Part shown: positions 29,529 through 37,993 of the stretch, in pieces
Position numbering within the stretch: position 1 is the first letter of the stretch
How the letters are laid out: each line of letters opens with the position of its first letter
Assembly: GCA_965207945.1 (NCBI GenBank)
Contig: OZ242303.1
Location: 1,674,001-1,738,000, forward strand
Direction: 5' to 3'
DNA: 64,000 nt
DNA from: JAAOII01 sp965207945
GTDB lineage: Bacteria > Pseudomonadota > Gammaproteobacteria > CBDBNL01 > JAAOII01
Translations under genes and position numbers: made by a program
Notes under the pieces: generated by a model
What the model was told of the DNA's origin: nothing
What the model saw: the letters and a program-made list of their open reading frames with translations, nothing else
Databases searched by the model: none

Positions 29529-31931
29529 TTAATTAAAATCTGTTATTAGTGATACGATAAACTCAACCTGATAGCTTTCTGTCAAACCTAACTGGCTACC
29601 CACTCCGCGTCCATTGCCCCGGCTATTCTGCCTACCCTGTTTCCTTGAGTTACCTGGCGCAAGATAATGCACATTAGCAGTAACTATCAAACGATAAACA
29701 GCCGCATCATTAATAGTGGCATCTCTTGCCAGGGACAGAGCTCCGTTCTTTGCATCTATCTGAAATAAATCTCCAGCTCCAGCGTTTGATAATTGATAAT
29801 CTACCACTCCTGCTGTTAAAGAATCATAATTAATTCCTCTGTTACCAAAGGGAGGAAGTTTCCCATTCTTTTTAGTTAATGTTTCTGTATCCCCAATATC
29901 TGCCGCGATAATTACCCGCGCAAACTCAACCCCCTTAACTGCTTGAGCAATGTGAATATCCTGCTCACATGCTCTTCGCCCAACAGAACCAATAACACAT
30001 GTAACTGGGAGGAGAATACCAACCCCCTCTTCATCCTCAACTATAAGAGTAGGATGGTCATCAGGATTGCTGAAATCCCATGAGACAGAATAGCCATGCG
30101 GGCTAACAAATCCTTCCCATTCGTCTGCAGGAAAAATATCACTACAATCAACATTATTACGAGCGGAGCGATGACGCATACCATTTAATCCACAACTTGT
30201 AAACTGAGCTTTAGTTATGCTTCGCGGCGAACCAGGCATGCGAGATTGAGCTCTATTCTTAGCATCGTTATCCGCATTCCAATAAGACGAAGTAAAGAAG
30301 TCGGTAGCGCTCTTACCTACCAAGCCGCCAGAAGTGCCCTGTCCATCAACACTAACTGCACCTGCTGCATAAGATGCAGTCATCCCTTGGCTTGCATTAT
30401 AAAATCCAACTAAGCCGCCAACAATATCCTGACCGCTGACATTACTGTGGGTGAAAGAATAAGCAATGCTGCCCTCCCCATAACCAACCAAGCCACCTAT
30501 ATAAGTGTTACCCTCAACTTGCCCCAAAGAATAAGAAGCGGATACATTGCCGTCGCTACTGCCAACTAAACCACCAACCTCATTATTCCCGCTAACATCC
30601 GCGCTGGCATAAGAATAAAACACACTGCCATTGTTAGCGCCAATCAAACCACCAACCTTGTTAGTGCCGTTGATTGCGCTAAGTGAATAAGAATTTGTTA
30701 TGTTAGCTTCGTTGCTGCCTACTAACCCCCCAATCTGAAAATCGCCCGTCACCGAACTGGCAGCATGGGAAAGAGTTATTCCGCTCAAATTATAACCAAC
30801 TAAGCCCCCTACATTAGAATTGCCGCTCACTATTGTATTAGCAAAACAATTTGCAATATAGCCCGTGTTAAGAGCCACCAAACCGCCAACAAAAGCATCG
30901 CCACTAACTTCACCAATAGCATGAGAATCAGAAATGACTCCTGAATTGTGCGCTGCCACACCGCCAATAGAGTTCATGCCTGTGATAGTACCGCTGGCAT
31001 AAGAACCCTCAATAATGCCGTAGTTGAATCCTACTAATCCTCCGACGCGCTCATAACCAGTAACTACTCCTTTGGCATAAGAATCTGTAATCATGCTGAA
31101 ACTTTGACCAGCTATTGCTCCAACATCTATGGCGCCAGTTATTTCAATTGAAGTCAAAGCAAGGGAGTTAATGACCGAAGATACACCTGTATTGCCGAAT
31201 AAACCAACTCCGCTGGTCGCAGGACGGTATATATGCAGGTTAGAGATTACAAAAGAGCGCCCATCAAAATTACCATAAAATACAATGTCATCATCATCCA
31301 GGCATTGATTATTTTCGCCACAATTACCTATAGGGAAGAATCCTATTACGTAATCTGTGGTTGCATTAACCAAAATATTTGTTGATGCCGCGGTGCCCCC
31401 AGTTAATCGCCAATCGGCAGTAACGGAAGCATCTATATGAGCGCCAAGATGGTAGGACTTAAGCATTTGTTCCGTTTGGTTGCCGCCATATAACCACTGA
31501 TTATTGGTATAGGAAGATGCATTAAGTGACTTGCCTGTGTGGTCAACTCCAGCTATTGCCTGAAGTTGATAAATGTTTTTAATGATAAAAGGGAACTCGG
31601 CGCTGCCGTCGCCTATTACACTGATTTCCTTATCATCATAAGCAACGTCATAAGCATTAATGATGCCATCATTATCACTATCCAATTGGGTATTCATGGA
31701 AATATCCACTGGAGGAAGTACAGAGTCGGCTTGCGATTTAGATGAAGGACTCCCTTCATTATTGACTTGTTCGTTAGCGCAAGCAGCAACTACAGCCAAC
31801 ATCAAAACCAACGTCAATATAAGTGTCCGCTTGGATGCCCCGCCCCCAATTGAGCTTGTTGAATTTGTTAAGATTCCCCCTGATTTTATCCCTGATACTA
31901 GCTTAAGTACTAGTCCTAATATGATTCCCAA
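29529..31931 (-). CDS. GLUG-repeat lipoprotein (family member 3)
   Basis: An 800-residue lipoprotein with lipobox VVAAC (Cys51) after an unusually long N-region. It contains one family module: Asp-rich start (DSDNDGIINAYD), header (IIKNIYQLQAIAGVDHTG, WLYG, PIGNCG), about fifteen GLUG repeats (GGLVG...SYA.G), then a cadherin-like C-terminal segment (ARVIIAAD, FQIDAKNGALSLARDA) ending near the C-terminus. The start codon appears to be TTG at 31931, with AAGGGGGAG 5 nt upstream; no in-frame ATG occurs before the hydrophobic segment. It is the first gene of a two-gene operon with the larger paralogue downstream and has a strong predicted promoter. Cell-surface location is inferred from the lipobox. 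Confidence 0.87.
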   Translation of the reverse strand: MGIILGLVLKLVSGIKSGGILTNSTSSIGGGASKRTLILTLVLMLAVVAACANEQVNNEGSPSSKSQADSVLPPVDISMNTQLDSDNDGIINAYDVAYDDKEISVIGDGSAEFPFIIKNIYQLQAIAGVDHTGKSLNASSYTNNQWLYGGNQTEQMLKSYHLGAHIDASVTADWRLTGGTAASTNILVNATTDYVIGFFPIGNCGENNQCLDDDDIVFYGNFDGRSFVISNLHIYRPATSGVGLFGNTGVSSVINSLALTSIEITGAIDVGAIAGQSFSMITDSYAKGVVTGYERVGGLVGFNYGIIEGSYASGTITGMNSIGGVAAHNSGVISDSHAIGEVSGDAFVGGLVALNTGYIANCFANTIVSGNSNVGGLVGYNLSGITLSHAASSVTGDFQIGGLVGSNEANITNSYSLSAINGTNKVGGLIGANNGSVFYSYASADVSGNNEVGGLVGSSDGNVSASYSLGQVEGNTYIGGLVGYGEGSIAYSFTHSNVSGQDIVGGLVGFYNASQGMTASYAAGAVSVDGQGTSGGLVGKSATDFFTSSYWNADNDAKNRAQSRMPGSPRSITKAQFTSCGLNGMRHRSARNNVDCSDIFPADEWEGFVSPHGYSVSWDFSNPDDHPTLIVEDEEGVGILLPVTCVIGSVGRRACEQDIHIAQAVKGVEFARVIIAADIGDTETLTKKNGKLPPFGNRGINYDSLTAGVVDYQLSNAGAGDLFQIDAKNGALSLARDATINDAAVYRLIVTANVHYLAPGNSRKQGRQNSRGNGRGVGSQLGLTESYQVEFIVSLITDFN

Positions 31932-31966
31932 TAGTCTCCCCCTTATTGTGTATTAATTACTCAAGC

Positions 31967-31995
31967 ATTATATCACTTCTTTATTAATATTTCAA
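31967..31995 (-). promoter_or_regulatory. Promoter of the GLUG lipoprotein 3-2 operon
   Basis: On the minus strand TTGAAA (31990-31995, five of six) and TATAAT (31967-31972, perfect) are spaced by 17 bp. The start would be near 31960, about 30 nt before the TTG start. It is one of the best sigma70-type matches in the window. The region also lies upstream of divergent fumC. Confidence 0.65.
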
Positions 31996-32022
31996 CCCCT
32001 TATATATTATAAAATATGCTCT

Positions 32023-33408
32023 ATGAACAAATACAAGATACTCAAGGATAGCATGGGCGACATACAAGTCCCCACAAACGCTCTTTACGGAGCTCAGACC
32101 CAAAGAGCAGTTGATAATTTTCCCATAAGTTCCTTAACTATGCCGCGGCGCTTTATAGAAGCGCTTGGAATAATAAAATTTTGCGCCGCTGAGGTTAACC
32201 AGTCCCTCGGCAAACTTAAATCACCTATTGCCTCAGCAATCAAAAAGGCATCCAATCAGATAGCTAATGGAGATTATGATAATCAATTCCCTATAGATGT
32301 TTTTCAAACAGGGTCGGGCACCAGCTCCAACATGAATGCCAATGAGGTTATTACAACCCTGGCAAATGCGGGCAGTGGCAAGTCAAGCAAGCCAAATAAT
32401 AGAGTTCATCCAAACGACCATGTCAATATGAGCCAAAGCTCTAATGACGTTGTCCCTACCGCAATAAAAGTAAGCGCAGTTCTGGCAATTAATCAAGAAC
32501 TTATGCCAGCCGTTGAATTATTAATTAAGGTTATTGATAAAAAGGGAGTGGAGTTAAAGAACAAGGTAAAGACCGGCAGAACCCATCTTATGGACGCGAT
32601 GCCAATCACGTTGCAACAAGAGCTGGGGGGTTGGAGCGCGCAACTTAAAGATGCCCAACAAGGAATTAAGGATTCGCTAACAAGATTATCGGCTTTGCCG
32701 CAAGGCGGCACTGCGGTTGGTACTGGAGTTAACGCAGATAAAAGATTCGGTAAATTATTTGCTAAATCCATCAGCGCTAAGTCAAAGATTAAGTTCACTT
32801 CTATGGGTAATTATTTTGCTGGGCTCGGCGCTCAGGATGCCGCAGTGGAAATGAGCGGACAGCTACGTTGCTTGGCAGTAGTAGTGATGAAGATTTCTAA
32901 TGACTTACGTTGGATGAATAGCGGTCCGTTGGCAGGATTAGGTGAAATAGAATTACCCGCCTTGCAACCAGGAAGTAGCATAATGCCAGGCAAGGTTAAC
33001 CCCGTAGTTCCCGAATCAGCATGCATGGCGGCAGCCCATGTAATGGGTAATGATGCCGCCATTGCGATTGGCGGACAAGCAGGCAACTTTCAGCTTAATG
33101 TAATGTTGCCAATGATTGCCTATAATCTTTTGCAGTCGGTTGAGTTGCTTGCCAACTCTTGCACTAATTTGGCTAACAAAGCAATCAAAGGATTTAAAGT
33201 GCAGGAACATAATCTGCAAAATGCATTGAAAAAAAATCCTATATTAATTACTGCGCTCAATCATATTATTGGTTACGAAAAGGGAGCAATGATAGCTAAA
33301 ACTGCGTATAAAGAAAATCGTCCTGTATTAGATGTCGCCAAAGAAATGACTGACCTCTCGGAGAAAGAACTAAAAAAATACTTAGATCCTTTAATGCTTA
33401 CAAAGTAA
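32023..33408 (+). CDS. fumC: Fumarate hydratase class II
   Basis: FumC interconverts fumarate and malate in the TCA cycle; class II enzymes are iron-free and oxidant-tolerant. The 461-residue protein has YGAQTQRAVDNFPIS at the N-terminus, TGSGTSSNMNANEV, GRTHLMDAMPITL with the active-site His, and the signature loop GSSIMPGKVNPVVPE. The length is standard. No Shine-Dalgarno sequence precedes the ATG; a TAAAAT box ends 7 nt upstream, so a leaderless or very short leader is possible. It is transcribed divergently from the GLUG lipoprotein operon. Confidence 0.97.
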   Translation: MNKYKILKDSMGDIQVPTNALYGAQTQRAVDNFPISSLTMPRRFIEALGIIKFCAAEVNQSLGKLKSPIASAIKKASNQIANGDYDNQFPIDVFQTGSGTSSNMNANEVITTLANAGSGKSSKPNNRVHPNDHVNMSQSSNDVVPTAIKVSAVLAINQELMPAVELLIKVIDKKGVELKNKVKTGRTHLMDAMPITLQQELGGWSAQLKDAQQGIKDSLTRLSALPQGGTAVGTGVNADKRFGKLFAKSISAKSKIKFTSMGNYFAGLGAQDAAVEMSGQLRCLAVVVMKISNDLRWMNSGPLAGLGEIELPALQPGSSIMPGKVNPVVPESACMAAAHVMGNDAAIAIGGQAGNFQLNVMLPMIAYNLLQSVELLANSCTNLANKAIKGFKVQEHNLQNALKKNPILITALNHIIGYEKGAMIAKTAYKENRPVLDVAKEMTDLSEKELKKYLDPLMLTK

Positions 33409-33445
33409 CCCTGCTTACAAAATAATGCTACTTATAAAGTAGTCG
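33395..33445. repeat. 17-bp tandem repeat spanning the fumC stop codon
   Basis: Three degenerate 17-bp units (33395-33411, 33412-33428, 33429-33445) share a TRCTTAYAAARTA core. The first unit contains the fumC stop codon. The third also forms a 6-bp inverted repeat (CTACTT ATA AAGTAG). No T tract follows, so this is not a clear terminator. The remaining 33446-33579 has no other recognisable element. Confidence 0.6.
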
Positions 33446-33579
33446 GCAAGGGTTGATTTTTAATGTATAATACCCATATACATACTTATGTAAGCATAGT
33501 AAATAAACTATGAAAGAAATTAGTTATGAAAATAGAAACCCAGATTTAATTTATAATATCGACAACCAGAGATTATGTT

Positions 33580-33915
33580 ATGAGACAAACTGAGAGAACA
33601 CCCAACGATCTACACGATAACCCGCTTTATAGGGCGTTTACAGGTGGAGATAATGAATTAGCTCTTTATCTTATTGCAGTTGAATATTTGGAAAAAAGAT
33701 TTAACTCTATAGAGATTAAGATTGAAGATGATTATTTAGCCGAAAGAATATCCCAAGGGGTTATGAAAAACAACAATGAACTATACAAAAAATTTAGCGA
33801 TGAAATGCGGGAACAGAATGATAGGTTTAACTCTAAGCTACAAATGCACACCTATTGGACCATTGGAACTATTCTAGCTACGGGTGCTATAATAGCCGCT
33901 TTTTTACAATTGTAA
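33580..33915 (+). CDS. Small tail-anchored membrane protein, function unknown
   Basis: A 111-residue protein that I cannot assign. The N-terminal half is polar. Residues about 35-88 are rich in Glu, Lys, Asp and Asn with heptad-like spacing, suggesting a short coiled coil. A single hydrophobic segment at about 92-110 ends the protein, so a C-terminal membrane anchor is likely. It is a single gene between fumC and the GLUG lipoprotein 4 promoter. The coherent composition and its position in an otherwise open gap support real coding. The start is uncertain: no clear Shine-Dalgarno sequence is present. Confidence 0.6.
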   Translation: MRQTERTPNDLHDNPLYRAFTGGDNELALYLIAVEYLEKRFNSIEIKIEDDYLAERISQGVMKNNNELYKKFSDEMREQNDRFNSKLQMHTYWTIGTILATGAIIAAFLQL

Positions 33916-33986
33916 TATGCTTATTTGGATTTGATTCTATCCATCAATAGAAACCTCCCAAAAAACGCAATAATAAATTATATCTA

Positions 33987-34015
33987 TTGTAATTTGAAAA
34001 TATAAATGTTATAAT
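33987..34015 (+). promoter_or_regulatory. Promoter of GLUG lipoprotein 4
   Basis: TTGTAA (33987-33992) and TATAAT (34010-34015) are spaced by 17 bp. The predicted start near 34022 leaves an AT-rich leader of about 150 nt before the ATG at 34175. The leader holds a GTATAT/ATATAC palindrome and two similar ATATATAAAAGG segments; no open reading frame or riboswitch is recognisable in it. Confidence 0.55.
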
Positions 34016-34174
34016 AGGCACATTCGTTAGCAAATAAATATTATTTCAACATTTATTACTGATGAATATGTATATGAATATACAAGGGGATTGAAATTCA
34101 GGGATTACAATCATTAATATATAAAAGGAATATATCAAGAGTATATTCAAAACAATATATAAAGGGGAATACAC

Positions 34175-37100
34175 ATGGGGGAAATCATGCAAACCAGACA
34201 AACAGGCAATCGCAGTATAAGCAATTGCTTAACTTCTTATGCTAACGCTTATATAAGTGTAAACGCCAGCATAAAAAATATTAGCATCATAATTCTGTTA
34301 GCAGTATCTATCACTTTGGTATCCTGCTCAAGCAGCAGCAGCAACGAAGTAGGTTCCTCAGCAAACCCACAGCTCACAAGCACAAATGGATTAATCCTTG
34401 ACTCAGACCGAGATGGCGTAGTCAATGCTTATGACGCGGCAATGAACGACAAAAATTCTGCAGTCCTTGGTAATGGGACAATAGAGGCACCTTATCTCAT
34501 AAATAACGTCTATCAGTTACAGGCAATAGCGGGCTTTGACCATGAAGGAAATCAACTAAATGCATCGACATTAACCAATGGTTTCTTATATGGCAATAAT
34601 ACTCAAGAGCAACTCAACAAGTATTATCGTCTTAGTGCAAATATTGATGCCAATGAAACTATCACCTGGAATCAAGGATTGGGGCTTACCCCTATCGGCG
34701 ATTGTGGCGCGGATAACGACTGCGAAACAACTGAAGATAACTATCCGTTTAGCGGTTCATTAGATGGCGATAGTTGGACTATTAGTGAGTTACGGATTCA
34801 CCGCCGCTCATTAGATGGTATTGGATTATTCGGACTAATGGACAACCAAGCAGAAGTGGTTAATCTAAAGCTACATAATATAAAATTAAGTGGCAGAGAC
34901 CATGTTGGTGGAGTTGTAGGTTATCAAAAAAGTGGGAGCTTAAGTTCTGTTGAAGTTAGCGGTAGCATAGTGGGTAATAATTATCTCGGAGGATTATCAG
35001 GGAGCCAGTTAAGTGGAAAAATTATATCTGTGACAGCAAACCAACAGATTAGTGGCAACAATTTCATTGGAGCAATAAGTGGCATATCAGAGGATAGCAT
35101 AATCGCCGCTGCCTCCAAAGGCAGAATTAGTGGCAATAATAATATTGGCGGCATAGTTGGAGTTAAATCAGCGGGAGAAATAGTTTTTTCTTATTCACGA
35201 GTGGATGTTAACGGCAATAAAAATGTTGGTGGCGCCATCGGGCTAATGACAGATGGAGAAATATCTTTCTCTTATGCAACTGAAAAAATACAAGGAACTT
35301 CTGCAATCGGCGGTTTAGTGGGGAGACAATCCGCAGGCGACATAAGCTCTTCTTACTCAAGTGGCAAGATAATTGGTGATAAAGATACCGGTTTCATTGG
35401 CAATCAAAGCGATGGAAATATTGTCTCATCCTATTGGAATATAGATGTCAGTGAAGTTGACACAGAAACGGCTGGGGCGGTTGGATTAACTAGCTTACAA
35501 TTGCGCGGATGCGGTCTCAACGGTAAAATAATTACTGGTGCCAGTAGCGCAGCATCATGTATGTTAGAAAATGGTGAAGTCCTTTTCCCCGTAGATCTTT
35601 GGAATAATTCTGTCACAAATGAAATAAGCGGCAGCTGGATATTTGAGCCATCTTATGTTTATCCTGTTCTGTCAGTTAAAGATGCAAATAACAAAAATAT
35701 ATTACCCGAAGTAGCAACAGCATGCGAACTTGGAGAGAGTAAAAATAAATTATGCGCCACAGCGGTGTTAGCAAAAGAGGCAACGCAAGGCATGATTCTG
35801 GGCGCTGTCAGATTACCATTTGCAGTAAATAGTAATGCCTCTGCGGCGCAACAAGAGGCGGAACAAATAGTTTATGAGCTCACAAGTAATTTTAGCGGAT
35901 TGTTTAATATAGATAGCCGCAGCGGAGCTATTAGCATAGCAAGAGAGACAACAGTAGGGGATCCAGGGGAATATGAGCTTAGTATAAAAGTTAATGCCAC
36001 TGATGAGGCAGGGGATATTAATTCTAAGCTTCTGGATCAGCTCCCTGCTCAGTTTGATAATTACTTCAGTGTTGAACTCATAAATCTGGCGCCTGAGTTT
36101 GCACAGGAGCTATATGTATTTGAGACAACTAAGGATTTGGTGTTTGCCGAAGAACTGGCGGTTGTTGCCACAGATCCTGAAGAAGACGACATTGTTTATT
36201 CAATAAGCGATCCAAGATTTGTTATAAGTGCGAATGGAGTTATAAGCCCGGAGCAGGTTCTGCCAATAGGTAATTATTCAATGCAAGTAACTGCGCGGGA
36301 TGAATTTAATGCTGAGGCGATAGTTAATGTTACATTGGTTGTCGCCACTGAAGACGCAGACGCAGACGGAGTGGGCGATGATTACGATTCCTATCCGCAA
36401 GATAACAGCAGACATATAGAAGGAAGGGGGACAACGCAAGAGCCGTTTATGATTCGCAACATCTATCAGCTGCAGGCAATTGCTGGAGTAGACCATCTTG
36501 GTAATTCGCTGAATAAGCCATCTCCCACTGGCGGCTGGCTTTATGGTAATAATCTTAACGAACATCTAAGCGCATCTTATATCTTAGCCAATGATATAGA
36601 TTCAGCCGTTACACAACAATGGAACAACGGCAAAGGGTTCTTCCCTATTGGCAGCTGCGGTGATGATAATGATTGTGATGATAACTCAGATAATAACGTA
36701 TTCAATGGAAGCTTTTATGGCGCCAGCAACAACATTACTGACTTATATATTGACCGCCCGAACTTAGACGGTGTTGGTTTATTTGGCATAATTGGCGAAA
36801 CGGCGGCGCTGAGTTATATAAATATGAATAATTCTTTAATAACTGGCAGAGATAATGTCGGTGCTTTAGTTGGCAGCGTAGCTGGGGTTGGCAGCGCAGC
36901 GGGGGGTGAGATACTATCTGTTGTAGCTGATGCGGTAGTAATAAACGGAGGTAATAACGTAGGCGGATTAGTCGGACATCTAATATCAGGAACAATAGCT
37001 AATTCTTCGGTTAGAGGCGAAGTATATAGTGAAGATCATAATATTGGTGGATTAGTTGGATATAAGAGTAGCGGCAAGATTACCCTTTCCAGCGCTAACG

Positions 37101-37834
37101 CCTCTGTAACTGGAGAAAATCAAGTTGGCGGATTGGTTGGACATCAATTATCAGGCACTATAAATGCAAGCAGTTCCACAGGCAGTGTAACTGGCTCAGA
37201 TTATGTCGGCGGGCTGATAGGGGAAATGGCAAATGGCGATATTCAATTTTCGGACAGCGCAAGCAATGTAATGGCAGCCCTTGCTAGCGGAGGATTTGCT
37301 GGACAAGTTTCCAACGGAACTATTAGCAATTGCTATGCCACAGGAAATGTTCAAGGAAATGACTTTGTTGGTGGAATTACTGGATACCAACAAGATGGCA
37401 CAATCTCCTCTTGTTATGCCAGCGCAAATGTTACCAGTCAAGGAGCGCTTGGTGGCTTTATTGCCCATCAAGTGGGAGGAACTATAAACGGTTCCTATTC
37501 TACAAGTACAGTAAATAATATCGGTTCAGGCGCTCAAGAAGGCGGGTTTGTTGCAATCCAAGAGGGGACAATAATTTCATCCTATTGGGACACTGACATC
37601 AGCGGCTACACTGATAGCATAGGAGATGAAGTGGGAGCAACGACCGAGCAGCTACAAGGATGTGAATTAGACGGCGAACAAGTAGCGGGCTCATCCGCAG
37701 ATTGCAGCGGACTATTTCCAGCATCAGAATGGGGAAATAAAACTTATGATGGCATCATCAGGTCATGGGAATTTACCCCCGTGGATGAGTACCCCAGATG
37801 GACTGCACCCGGGATTATGCTCCTACAACAATAA
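34175..37834 (+). CDS. GLUG-repeat lipoprotein (family member 4)
   Basis: A 1219-residue predicted outer-membrane lipoprotein: hydrophobic segment then lipobox LVSC (Cys51) followed by Ser. Module 1 has the Asp-rich opening (DSDRDGVVNAYD), the header (INNVYQLQAIAGFDHEG, FLYG, PIGDCG) and about nine GLUG repeats, then a cadherin-like segment (LFNIDSRSGAISIAR). A further cadherin-like unit (FAQELYVFETT) and an Asp-rich linker (DADADGVGDDYD) lead to module 2, whose header (MIRNIYQLQAIAG) starts near residue 757, with about ten more GLUG repeats. AAAGGGGAA before the ATG resembles the leaders of the other family members. It is a single-gene unit with its own promoter and terminator. Confidence 0.88.
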   Translation: MGEIMQTRQTGNRSISNCLTSYANAYISVNASIKNISIIILLAVSITLVSCSSSSSNEVGSSANPQLTSTNGLILDSDRDGVVNAYDAAMNDKNSAVLGNGTIEAPYLINNVYQLQAIAGFDHEGNQLNASTLTNGFLYGNNTQEQLNKYYRLSANIDANETITWNQGLGLTPIGDCGADNDCETTEDNYPFSGSLDGDSWTISELRIHRRSLDGIGLFGLMDNQAEVVNLKLHNIKLSGRDHVGGVVGYQKSGSLSSVEVSGSIVGNNYLGGLSGSQLSGKIISVTANQQISGNNFIGAISGISEDSIIAAASKGRISGNNNIGGIVGVKSAGEIVFSYSRVDVNGNKNVGGAIGLMTDGEISFSYATEKIQGTSAIGGLVGRQSAGDISSSYSSGKIIGDKDTGFIGNQSDGNIVSSYWNIDVSEVDTETAGAVGLTSLQLRGCGLNGKIITGASSAASCMLENGEVLFPVDLWNNSVTNEISGSWIFEPSYVYPVLSVKDANNKNILPEVATACELGESKNKLCATAVLAKEATQGMILGAVRLPFAVNSNASAAQQEAEQIVYELTSNFSGLFNIDSRSGAISIARETTVGDPGEYELSIKVNATDEAGDINSKLLDQLPAQFDNYFSVELINLAPEFAQELYVFETTKDLVFAEELAVVATDPEEDDIVYSISDPRFVISANGVISPEQVLPIGNYSMQVTARDEFNAEAIVNVTLVVATEDADADGVGDDYDSYPQDNSRHIEGRGTTQEPFMIRNIYQLQAIAGVDHLGNSLNKPSPTGGWLYGNNLNEHLSASYILANDIDSAVTQQWNNGKGFFPIGSCGDDNDCDDNSDNNVFNGSFYGASNNITDLYIDRPNLDGVGLFGIIGETAALSYINMNNSLITGRDNVGALVGSVAGVGSAAGGEILSVVADAVVINGGNNVGGLVGHLISGTIANSSVRGEVYSEDHNIGGLVGYKSSGKITLSSANASVTGENQVGGLVGHQLSGTINASSSTGSVTGSDYVGGLIGEMANGDIQFSDSASNVMAALASGGFAGQVSNGTISNCYATGNVQGNDFVGGITGYQQDGTISSCYASANVTSQGALGGFIAHQVGGTINGSYSTSTVNNIGSGAQEGGFVAIQEGTIISSYWDTDISGYTDSIGDEVGATTEQLQGCELDGEQVAGSSADCSGLFPASEWGNKTYDGIIRSWEFTPVDEYPRWTAPGIMLLQQ

Positions 37835-37892
37835 CATTGCTGGCGCTTGCGATGAACTTCCTATAGCCATTAAATAAATAATACACATCTGG

Positions 37893-37930
37893 ACGGCACG
37901 AATTATTATCAACATTCGTGCCGTTTCTAT
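37893..37930 (+). terminator. Rho-independent terminator of GLUG lipoprotein 4
   Basis: An 11-bp perfect stem pairs 37893-37903 (ACGGCACGAAT) with 37914-37924 around a 10-nt loop and is followed by the T-rich TTCTATTT. It lies about 60 bp after the stop codon and upstream of the ileS promoter. Confidence 0.75.
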
Positions 37931-37958
37931 TTAAAGCAAAAAATATTCTGCTAATTCC

Positions 37959-37987
37959 TTGCAAAATTATGGGTGATATTCTATAAT
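37959..37987 (+). promoter_or_regulatory. ileS promoter predicting a leaderless mRNA
   Basis: TTGCAA (37959-37964) and a perfect TATAAT (37982-37987) are spaced by 17 bp. The ATG begins at 37994, only 6 nt after the -10 box, which is where transcription should start. No Shine-Dalgarno sequence exists between them. Confidence 0.65.
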
Positions 37988-37993
37988 TTTGTA

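Noticed and set aside
33428..33442. Rho-independent terminator of fumC
   Set aside because: The 6-bp hairpin is weak, AT-rich and not followed by a T tract.
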